Below, in pieces: positions 23,790 to 33,479 of a stretch of DNA of 64,000 nucleotides. This stretch comes from Bufo bufo (taxonomy: Eukaryota > Chordata > Amphibia > Anura > Bufonidae). A program made the translations under genes and the position numbers. The stretch is from assembly GCF_905171765.1 (NCBI RefSeq), contig NC_053392.1, positions 450,094,722-450,158,721 on the forward strand, written 5' to 3'. A model generated the notes under the pieces. It had not been told where the DNA came from. It worked only from the letters and a program-made list of their open reading frames with translations, and did no database searches. Position 1 is the first letter of the stretch, and each line of letters starts with the position of its first letter.

Positions 23790-25940
23790 GACACCCAGGC
23801 CCTACTTTAGCTGGGTGTGCCCTGTGAAAGGTATTAACAAGGTGGCTAGCGTTAACATCGGTAGCCGGAACCCACATTCTTTCCTCTGGACCCTATCCCC
23901 TCCAATGCACCAGGTACTAAAGGGAACCCCGAAGAACCCGTGAGTTGAGAATTCTAGAGATCTGAAACTCCAGATTACCATCAACCAAAACAGGAGGAGG
24001 AGGCAAAGGAGATGGTTCTGCAGGTTCCACATATTTCTTCAACAAGGACCCGTGAAACACATTATGGATCTTCCTCGCCTGCGGAAGTTCCAGACGAAAC
24101 GCCACTGGATTGACAATGGCCGAGATTTTGTAAGGGCCAATAAATCTTGGACCCAATTTCCAAGAGGGTACCTTAAGCTTAATGTTTTTAGTGGACAACC
24201 ACACCAAATCACCCACACACAGGTCCGGACTAGTCATACGTCTCTTGTCAGCCATCCGTTTATATCTTTCACCCATTTTTTTCAAATTAACTTGAATCTT
24301 CTGCCAGATAGATGACAAAGAGGAAGAGAATGTCTCCTTTTCCGGTATCCCAGAAGATTCGGTCTCAGAAAAAGTACCAAACTGAGGGTGAAAACCATAT
24401 GTGCCAAAAAATTGTGACTTATCAGTTGACTCCTGCCTACGGTTGTTCAAGGCAAACTCAGCTAAAGACAAGAACGAGGACCACTCATCCTGATTCTCAG
24501 CGACAAAACACCTCAAATAGGTCTCCAGGTTTTGGTTAGTTTGCTCAGTTTAACCATTCGACTGAGGATGAAAAGCCGAAGAGAAAGACAACTGAATACC
24601 CAGACAAGAACAAAACGCCCTCCAAAACCTGGAAACAATTTGCGTCCCCCTATCAGACACCACATCAGAGGGAATGCCATGTAATTTCACAATGTTGTCA
24701 ATAAAAACCTGCATGAGAGTTTTCGCATTGGGCAAACCTGATAATGGTACAAAGCGAGCCATTTTGCTGAAGCGGTCCACAACCACCAAAATCACAGTTT
24801 TCCCAGAGGAACTCGGCAAATCAGTAATGAAGTCCATGGACAAATTCGTTCAAGGACGAGATGGGATGGACAAAGGAAAAAGAGATCCTGATGGCCGAGT
24901 GTGAGCCACCTTCGCGCGTGCACAGGTCTCACAAGCTGCTACATAACTCTCAACACTTTTACGCAACCCTGGCCACCAGAATCTCCGGGAAATAAGATCC
25001 ACAGTGGATCTACTTCCAGTATGTCCTGCAAGGACAGTATCAAGGTGTTCCTTGAACACCTTGTATCGCAGTTCAGTAGGAACACACAACTTGCCTGAAG
25101 GACAAGAATCAGGTGCCTCCTCTTGAGCTCCCAACACTTCTGTCTCCAGCTCAGGGTAAAGAGCGGAAACGCCAACCACATCAGCCAAAATCGGAGCGGG
25201 ATCCTCCGAATCTCCCCCCCCGGAACTCTACGTGACAACGCATCCGCTTTGATGTTTTTAATCCCAGGGCGATAGGTGACCACAAAATTGAACCTGGTAA
25301 AAAACAATGACCATCTAGCCTGCCTAGGATTTAAACGCTTTGCAGATTGCAGGTAGGTCAGATTCTTATGGTCAGTAAATACTGTAATCGGATGGGTAGC
25401 CCCTTCTAGCCAATGGCGCCACTCTTCAAAGGCCAATTTGATGGCCAAGAACTCTATTCCCAACATCCTAATTTCTCTCTGCGGCCGAGAGTTTTTTGGA
25501 GAAAAAAAGCACACGGGCGCCATTTGCCAGGAGAGGGACCCTGCGACAAGACTTCTCCGACTCCCACTTCTGACGCGTCAACCTCCACAATAAAAAGGTT
25601 GAGACACATCAGGTTGCATCAGAATGGGCGCAGCAGCAAACATTTCTTAATAGCAGAAAAAGCCTGTAATGCCTCATTCGACCAGACAGAGAAGTCAGCG
25701 CCCTTCCTAGTCATATCTGTCAAAGGTTTGACAATGGTGGAATAATTCAGGATTAATTTTCTGTAGTAAATCCTAAAAACTGCATCAGGGCTTTCTGATT
25801 CTCCGGCCAGTCCCATTCCAGTACAGCACAGACCTTTTCGGGATCCATACGAAAATCGGAGGCAGAAAGCATGGCTGGCAGGAGGAATCGGGTACTGCAG
25901 GTAGGATACAAATATGCCTGCTCTGACTCCCCATTCACGC
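23790..25940 (-). pseudogene. Gypsy pol remnant (RT end, RNase H, integrase, chromodomain)
   Basis: Minus strand, several frames. Order: end of RT and connection ('FRMDPEKVCAVLEWDWP', 'YYRKLILNYSTIVKPLTDM'), RNase H ('[20 protein letters not shown]', 'ADALSRR'), integrase zinc finger (His pair near '[12 protein letters not shown]', 'CETCARAK'), integrase core (Asp in 'MDFITDLP', Asp in 'VSDRGTQ', 'HPQSNG' before the Glu), a GPY/F-like region ('GPRFIGPYKI') and a C-terminal chromodomain ('YLVHWRG'). Nonsense codons lie after 'HPQSNG' (24548-24550) and after 'YLVHWRG'. RT motifs with the YxDD box are deleted. Integrase would have inserted the cDNA; the chromodomain would direct it to histone marks. 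Confidence 0.85.
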
Positions 25941-26029
25941 TACCAAGAGTAAGGGAGTTTTTTTTTTTCTTTGAAGGGATCCCCTATTAGTTTTTCATTA
26001 CAACTTCGAGGTTTAGTAAAAGGGCACAT

Positions 26030-26864
26030 ATTAACGAAATTACCTTCTTTACCACAGAAGTAACACCGTCTATTCAGCTTCCTAAAATTCCTATTACCAG
26101 AGCAAGAAGTAACCTGACCCAATTGCATAGGCTCCTCTCCAACCCCTAATTCAGGTGTCAAAGTACCCCGAGGGACAGGAGGGACTGATTCCCCACCAGA
26201 CAGCACCCCCTGCCCGAAGGGAACCTTGCATCACTCCCTAAGACATCTATCAATCCGTACGGCCAAAGACATGGCCGCCTCCAAAGAATCAGGTCTTTCA
26301 TGAAATGCAAGGGCATCTTTTAATCTCTCAGATAGCCCCCTGACAGAACTGACTACTGAGTGCAGGATCATTCCACTCCGAGTCAGTCGCCCATCTTCTA
26401 AATTCAGCACAATACGACTCAGCAGTGCGTTATCCCTGGCACAACCTGCGCAACTTAGATTCAGCCATGGAGACCAGGTCAGGGTCATCATAAATCAGGC
26501 CCAGGGCTCCGAAAAATTCATCCACCGACTGGATGGACTGAGAACCGGTCGGCAGAGAAAAAACCCAGGACTGAGCGTTACCTTTTAGCAGAGAAATAAT
26601 AATCCCTACTCTCTGGTTTTCGTCTCCAGATGAAATCGGACGCAGATGAAAATACAATTTACAGGACTCCCTGAACCGGACAAAGTTATTATTTCCCCCA
26701 TAAAACCTATCAGGGAGAGCGACCTTAGGTTCCAGGCAGACCTGGTTTCCCCCAGAGGCACCAGACGGCAAAGTACTCTGACATCGTGCAACTGAATTGC
26801 CGAGGTAAGCTACCTTCAAAGACAATCCCTGCATGCGATCAACCAAAGCATCAATAGTCTCCAT
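26030..26864 (-). pseudogene. Gypsy gag remnant with altered zinc knuckle
   Basis: ATG at 26864-26862, 33 nt inside the 5' LTR edge, opens 'METIDALVDRMQGL'. The capsid-like part contains 'FVRFRESCKLYFHLRP' and 'SWVFSLP'. A frameshift near 26450 moves the frame, and near 26070 comes a CCHC knuckle 'CYFCGKEGNFVNMC' where the His position is Asn. Gag would form the particle and bind RNA; the altered knuckle and frameshifts show it is dead. Confidence 0.8.
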
Positions 26865-26896
26865 TTTGCAAAAAATGACGGTACGGCAGGTTATAT

Positions 26897-28603
26897 TGTC
26901 GCGGGAGGTATGACAAGGGAAGGAAGCAGAGCACTGCAAAGCAAACAAAACAACTGACTAGGTGTCACGGCTGAGGATGGGGGAAACCCTCAGCCGTGTG
27001 CCGAAGGATGATGGTCGCTGCTTGACCAGGACAAACAGGATTAGGGAGCAGGTCACCTCCTACAGCGTCCCTAACCTGACCCTAACTCCTACCTGTATGG
27101 GCCGACCTTGAAGGTAGGAGGACCCATGCGCAGGAACCTCGGATCCCTACTCGCCCTCCGCCGGTCCCTAGGCTAGGAGTCCGAGTAAGACATCCTGTTC
27201 CTTCTGGATCCGGAGGAACAGGAGTCTCACTGGCCAAGCTGCAAGCAAGGGGAAACAAATGCAACCTATGACAATGGCAGGTACTTGTCACAAACATAAC
27301 AGAGACCTACCACAGACAACAAAGCCTGGAACCCATGTGGATGTACTGCCCACAGACAGCAGGACTCAGCATACAAACACACAACACACGGGAACCCAGG
27401 ACCACAGGTGCAATAAAGAAACATAAAACCAAACACATCTTCAAGACACCAAAGGACATATATATATTTGCTTATGACCAGAAGGTTGGCCCCCACTGGC
27501 AGTTGGTAAGTAACCAGGAGGATGTCTACAGCCAACATGGCTGAAACACCCTCTCTGGCTACTGACTACAACTGAGGCTTTATAGGGCCAAGAGGCCACA
27601 CCCAACAATCACCCCGTGACTCACACACACTGAAAGGGAAAACACACCCCGTGACTCACACACACTGAAAGGGAGTTAACCCTTCCAAAACCACAGAAGG
27701 GAAAACATACTGTAACTTAAAGGGGAAGTGTCCAAACTACAGACACACTGACTGTTGCCGCAGGCAACGACATGGGTGGCAAGCGTGTCCTGGGAGTCAG
27801 CCCGAAGGCCAGGACACTGCCACCACATGTACATAATACAACCAAACGTTGCCACGGACAGCCACAGTGATGGGAAAATGTCAGTGCACACCAAAAATAA
27901 ACAAAGTGCACACAGACATACAAAAGTGCTTACAAACGCACACACAACTCCGAGGGAACCGCACACATAGCTGTTGTCCGCGGCAACCGCACCTGAAGCT
28001 AACAACCTTATGCCTCAAGCTGCGGTTGACACTACAACCCAAAACCGCGGACAACTGTATGCGGCTCCCAAGGAGTCATGGCCATAACCGTGGCCGTGAC
28101 ACTAGGCCCCAAAAGCTAGGGAACAAAGGGGTAACCTCCTAGCAATCCCTAAGATACTTTGCCTACGCTGCTATGCCCATGTGCATATCTCGATGGTAGA
28201 TATGCACATGCCCACATACCTAAAGCTGTAAAACTGGACCAAACCCTCAGCTGTAGGGAAGAGGGAAAGAGACAACCAGCTCCTTCCACAACTGAAGGAG
28301 CTAGCGTCACTCTAGGGGCCTAGAAAAAACAGACACAGAAGGAAAAAGGGAAAAGGACTTATCTATAGATGAGTTGGAGCAGACTATCCACCAAAACTTC
28401 CAGAGCTCAAACAAGGAAGAACTATAACCCGCAAAGGCTATAGGGAGAGGGAGGAATAAATAGCCTCACCAATAACCACATAAACCACACCGGATGGGAG
28501 GTGGGATTCTGTTCAAACCCACAACAAAACAAACTGTCAGATAGAGTCACGTGCAGCAATTCTGATAGATCTCCTCAGAACACCCACAGGGCAGGGCGTG
28601 ACA
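26897..28603 (-). repeat. 5' LTR of the Gypsy element, split by a solo LTR
   Basis: Starts TGTCGCGGGAGG and ends GGGCGTGACA on the plus strand; 563 bp after removing the nested 1139-bp LTR and one copy of its 5-bp duplication. Matches 23181-23753. Confidence 0.9.
26963..28101. mobile_element. Solo LTR (1139 bp) inside the Gypsy LTR
   Basis: Starts TGTCACGGCTGAGG, ends GGCCGTGACA, flanked by CTAGG on both sides (26958-26962 and 28102-28106). Its removal rejoins 'gactagg' to 'ccccaaaagctaggg', exactly as in the other Gypsy LTR. A diverged relative is at about 36150-37046. The open frames inside are not genes. Confidence 0.95.
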
Positions 28604-30929
28604 GCAATTGTCTGTCCTTCCCATCATCTGCTGGTCCCGATGCTCATGCTCCTACTCCTCGTCAGTCATTCCGCCAGCAATCGATCACCAAAGCGACTGC
28701 CAAGAGACAGCAGTATGCGTGCACTCATCCAAAGGTGCAGAAGCTGAATGTGCTCCTGGCCAATTTGCTAGTGCTGCAGTCCCTTCCTTTCCAAGTGGTG
28801 GACTCTGCACCTTTCAGAGAACTGATGGCTTATGCCGAGCCGAGGTGGAGAGTCCCAAGTCGTCATTTCTTTTCCAAAAAGACAGTACCAGCCCTGCACA
28901 TGTATGTAGAACAGAAGGTGGGCCAGTTCTTGAGCCTGTCGGTGTCTGCCAAGGTGCACGGCAGCGCTGACGTGTGGAGCTGTAACTATGGTCAATACAC
29001 AGCCACACCAGCAACTTGGTCAGGTGATGCCACTTCCTCCTCCTCTTTCTCAAGCTGTTGGTCCTGCAACAATGTCCGTCTCTGCCTCCTCATCCTCCAC
29101 CGTGTCCTCAGCCTCCACTGCAGGGACAAGTCACAGTGTCCCTCCAGCATACCACATGAGCAGGGCATGGCAGTCTCATGCGGTTCTGCACCTCGTTTGC
29201 CTGGGCGAACTGAGTCACACAGGGGAGGAACTGCTCCGTGTCCTTCATCAAGAAATCGAATCCTGGCTTTCTCTGCGAGAAAATCAAAATCAGAACCGTG
29301 GTGACCAACAACGGGAAGAACATGGTGTCAATGCTGCATCAAGGAGGGCTGAGCCATGCGCCTTCATGGCACACATGTTCAATCTGGTTGACAAGCGGTT
29401 ACTGAAGTCTTGCACCTATCTGCAAGACATCCTAAAAATGGCCAGGAAACTTTGCATGCACTTCAGCCACTCGTACACCGCAAAGCATACCCTCCTTGAG
29501 CTGCAGCGGCAGAACGGCATTCCCCAACATAGGCTGATATGCGACGTTTCCACCCGTTAGTATTTCACCCTCCATATGTTGGACCGACTCTACAAACAGA
29601 GAAAGGCCATAAACGATTTCTTGATGATCCAAGCAGACAGGAGTACTCCCCTGTGTAACTTCGATGTCAGCCAGTGGCAGCTCATGCGTCACACCTGCCA
29701 TTTGCTCAGGCCCTTTGAGGAGGCCACATTACTTGTCATTCGCCAGGACTACAGGATGAACAATGTCATTCCACTGCTTCATGTCCTGGAACAGTAAATC
29801 TGGCTGGTCAGGTGCCTAGAGATGTGGCGCCTAGATCTCACGGCCACATGAGCCCTGTGGGGGCTGAACTGGAAGAGGAGGAGGAGGACATTGGAGCACA
29901 AGCAGTGTGTAGTGAAATAGGTGGTTTTTCTACACAGGTGACAGGAGAGGAGGAGCAGGAGCAGCCAGAGGAGCTACAGGGCGATGAGGAAGATGAGGCA
30001 GAGGACCCAGACACACCACGGCAGTATGCAGTGGAGATGGAGGCAGGGAGTCCCTCCGAGTCACTTGCACAAATGACCCTATGCATGCTCACTTCCTTGC
30101 GTAGTGACAGCTGAATTGTCACCATTCGGCACAGGGATGACTTCTGGCTCTCCACCTTGTTGGACCCTCGCTACCGGTCCAAAATGGGGGCCTTTTCTAC
30201 ACCCGCTTAGAGGGAGGAAAAACTTAACTACTATAGAGACATCCTATGTAGTGAACTGGCCGTGGCCTATCTGCGCCATCGTCCATCTTCTCGGAGGTCT
30301 GACCGGGGGGCCCTCTCCGCTCACGTTCCTCTGCCATGGCTGCTGTGGCAGGGTGGGGGGGGTAGGAGCAGTTTCAGCTCCATCAGCAGCACTTGAGTCT
30401 AGAGTCACTAATGAGAAGCTTTCTTCACCTGCCTAGTGAAGAAACTACTCACTAGCCGCAGCAGCTAGACCTGGAGCAGGACCTGAACCAGCAGGTGGTG
30501 GCATATTTGGACAGTACCCTGCCACCCCACATTGAAGATCCGCTGGACTACTGGGCAGCCAAACTTGATTTGTGGCTGCACCTGGCAGAGTTTGACCTGG
30601 AAAAGCAGTCCTGCCCAGCCAGTAGTGTGGCATCAGTGGGTATTTAGTGCAGCAGGGGCCATAGTTACACCAAGAAGAACTTGTCTGTCCAGCCAAAATG
30701 TGGAGAGACTGACTTTGTCAAGATGAATAAGGCGTGGATCAGCCAGGATTTGCCTGATGCATCAGACTAGATCCTCCATGGTGCCACACCAACACTTTGA
30801 CAAGAGAGACCGGTTTCTGCTGGCTACCTGCCTCAGCTATTATTCTGATGCTGCAACCCACCTGATGCGACACATCTGATGCCAAGTGCTCATTCTTTCA
30901 CCCACCATATTCACCAGGTACTGGTATTG

Positions 30930-31690
30930 CCACCCACCTCCCCACTCTGTCACCGGGTCACTCTGTGGTCTCCTGATGCTGCTGCCACCTCCATACTATG
31001 TCACCTTGCCACTCTGTGGTCTCCTGATGCTGCTTCCACCTCCACACTATGTCACCTTGTCAGCCTGTGGTCTCCTGATGCTGCTGCCACCTGCACACTA
31101 TGTCACCTTGCCACCCTGTGGTCTCCTGATGCTGCTAGCTTAACACTATTTCACCTTGCCACTCTCTGGCCTCCTGATGATGCTGCTGCCACCTCCACAC
31201 TCTGTCATTGTGCCACTCTGTGACCTCCTCCTGATGCTGCTGCCACCTCCACACTGTCCTTGTGCCACTCTGTGGTCTTTTCATGCTCCTGTTTCCACCT
31301 CCACATTGTAATTGTGCCACCCCATGGCCTCCTCCTGATGCTGCTGCTACCACCTCCACACTGTCATTGTGCCACTCTGTGGCCTCCTGATGCTGTTGCC
31401 ACCTCCACACTGTCATTGTGCCACCCTGTTGCCTCCTCCTGATGCTGCTGCCACCACCACCTCCACACTGTCATTGTGCCACTCTGTGGTCTCCTCATGC
31501 TGCTGCTGCTGCTGCCACCTCCACACTGTCATTGTGACACCCTGTGGCCTCCTCCTGATGCTGCTCCCACCTCCAGACTCTGTCCTTGGGCCACTTTGTG
31601 GTCTCCTCATGCTGCTTCCACCTCACCACTATGTCATAGGGACACTCTGGACTTCTCATGCTGTTCCCACCCTGACTACTTCATGACTGG
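30930..31690. repeat. 3' tandem array of hAT copy B, about 51-bp unit
   Basis: About 14 units containing 'cactctgtggtctcctgatg' and 'gctgccacctccacac', the complement of the array at 1140-1470. Frames over it encode Leu/Pro/His-rich repeats and are artefacts. Confidence 0.95.
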
Positions 31691-32577
31691 GCCACTATTT
31701 TGCCTTTCGGCCTGGCTGACATCATCATTTATTTGACCCTTCTTCTGATCTGTCAGAAGGAAGGAAAAACGAGACACACAATGGATCCTGTCTATGTAAC
31801 AGCTGTAAGGCCTGCATGACATGGTCTCTATTTTGCATCAGAATTGGCTTATGATTTGGTAGCCAAAAGCAGGAGTAGGTACAAAACACAGAAGACATGC
31901 AAATATTCCATTCATGTGTCATCTCTGTTTTGGATCCACTTCAGGTTTTTTTGGCTTTAGCAATACTGATGGATTACTGACCAAATGCTGACAAAGTGAA
32001 GGCGGATGCTCCACAGACAGGATCCGTTCTTTTAGTGGTTATTGTTCTGATGAATCAGAGGAAGGGCAAAATAATCAGTGACGTCAACACAAACTTACTG
32101 CTGACATCCTCTCCACTCTGTTGGGGGGCTCTACTTGTATAAGCGTTTAATAGAACAGGTTCTATAGACATCTATGTGGAATCAGTTGCTGTTGCTCAGG
32201 TGTAAAAGGAGTGTGCTTCTTTTTGACGCTGATATTGACCTGTAAGGCTGAGTTCACAGTTGAGTTATTTGGTCAGTTTTGGCCTCATAACTGCCTAAAT
32301 AAGTAAAGTGTGCAGTGATTCTAAGAGCAACACCTGTCATCTGCATGTCATACTGACTCACAGTATTGTTTTACTACCACAGCAGGCTCCCTATGCCTGT
32401 TACTGCAAGGCACAGTGTTCTACACCACTATAAAGGCTCTCTGCAGCTAGGAAATAGCATTTTTAACGCGATTCGCCACATATAAAATCGGATCAAACCG
32501 AATTTGTTCAAAAAATTGGGCAAAATGGAAAAATCTCATTTTTGAGAAATTCGCTCATCTCTAATGCTAACGAATCA

Positions 32578-33473
32578 GATTTTTCTAAAATGGATGCTGC
32601 ACATGTTACAAAGTAACAAGTCTAGGAATGAGGGATCACCCAAAATGCTTTGCAACCAGCCAATCCGTAGATAGTCAGCCCCTGTGATGTCACAACCGTA
32701 TAAAAAGCATCATCTTGCCTGGACTACACCATTTTTCAGTGAACTTAGCATAGGGACAGATTTGACAAGTGCTAGGGACAGTGTTTTACAGAGCTTTTAA
32801 TAGTATAATCTGGGATACGGACAGTGAAGGGACAGTGTAGGGAGATCATAGGGAGCATTTTCAGACACTGTAGGGGGGGTACAGGGAGACTGCAGCACAG
32901 TGCAGGCTCTGTAAACTGAAAGGATCTTTAGGAGACAAAGTAGTTTGTATCAATCCCCTGTTTATGGCACAGGGCTATCTAACTGAACGGAGCCCACCTT
33001 GTTTAATAGATAAGCAATTCTATTATGCTTTTATTCTCAAATTGGGGTTAATAAACTGTGTAATCTACCTGTTATTTGGGTGCCCACCTTGTGTAATAGA
33101 TAAGCTTTTGGAAGCTTTGGAATAAAAAAAGGCATAACACATGTGCCAGCACTGTGTGTTTTTAAACACTCTGTATGTTAATTCTGTCAAGCATGCGTTT
33201 ACCCACAGCTATGTCAGTGTCACTCAGACATCATTTACTATTGCTGTCATTAAGCTCCATAGCTTGGGGAGGAAGAAGAGGGAAATTTCTTTTATAAAAA
33301 AATAAATAAAAGAGATATAAGTTTTCCTAAAAAAAATCCTAGGAGTCTAGAGAGGGTTATATACCAACTTTTAGGGCAATTGGAGCAACTTCAGTTTGGC
33401 CTGATTCAGGTCTGAACCAAAATTCAGTGAACCGGGCTCAAAACGAATCTCTTGTGGTTCGCTCATGTCTAGA
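32578..33473 (+). mobile_element. hAT remnant (copy E), related to copies A and B
   Basis: Its 5' part matches the 5' end of copy A in order: 'taacgaatcagattttt', 'gggatcacccaaaatgct', CCAAT, 'tgtgatgtcac', TATA. The 3' end is GTTCGCTCATGTCTA at 33459-33473. No transposase lies between, so it is an internally deleted element. Its 5' terminal repeat is lost where it abuts the 3' end of copy B. Confidence 0.65.
32660..32706 (+). promoter_or_regulatory. Candidate hAT promoter (CCAAT, CRE-like, TATA)
   Basis: CCAAT at 32660-32664, TGATGTCA at 32685-32692, TATAAAAA at 32699-32706, in the same order and nearly the same spacing as copy A at 13919-13967. Preservation in two diverged copies supports a functional origin. 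Confidence 0.55.
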
Positions 33474-33479
33474 ATTCTC

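Larger units (their letters stand above)
23181..28603 (-). mobile_element. Gypsy (chromodomain type) LTR retrotransposon, internally deleted
   Basis: Two LTRs (23181-23753 and 26897-28603, the latter holding a nested solo LTR) enclose gag and pol remains on the minus strand. The flanks GCAAC and GCAAT give a 4-5 bp duplication. Between the gag zinc knuckle (about 26050) and the end of the RT domain (about 25900) the protease and the RT catalytic core are missing, so the internal part is short. By eye the LTRs differ at roughly 30 of 563 positions, so the insertion is not very recent. It lies antisense to hAT copy B. Confidence 0.9.
22087..30770 (+). pseudogene. hAT copy B transposase (broken, split by Gypsy)
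   Basis: Coding remains at 22087-23180 and 28604-30770. The N-terminal acidic region is followed by a BED zinc finger at about 22930-23080, with the aromatic 'AVWQFF' start, 'CRICGQ' and 'LRQHMQRYH' (C-x2-C...H-x4-H), which would bind the transposon ends. The Gypsy element entered just after the finger. Downstream pieces hold 'EPRWRVPSRHFFS' (start of the catalytic fold), 'CAFMAHMFNLV' (C/A-H region), 'LLRPFEEATLL' and 'LDPRYRSKMG'. The C-terminal dimerisation motif near 30620 is badly degraded. Frameshifts and stops throughout (for example 29559, 29797, 30113). Clearly inactive. Confidence 0.8.
21440..32563 (+). mobile_element. hAT transposon copy B, 5' truncated
   Basis: Same family as copy A but on the plus strand. 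Homology begins near 21440 and ends at the terminal repeat TTCGCTCATCTCTA (32550-32563). The 5' terminal 400 or so bases present in copy A are missing. Order: leader repeats 21660-22050, transposase 22087-30770, 3' array 30930-31690, then 3' flank shared with copy A (31790-31990 against 810-1010). It is interrupted by the Gypsy element at 23181-28603. Confidence 0.85.

Noticed and set aside
28501..29304. 267-codon frame starting in the Gypsy LTR
   Set aside because: The start lies in the LTR; the meaningful part is hAT copy B coding sequence, which the frame follows only partly.
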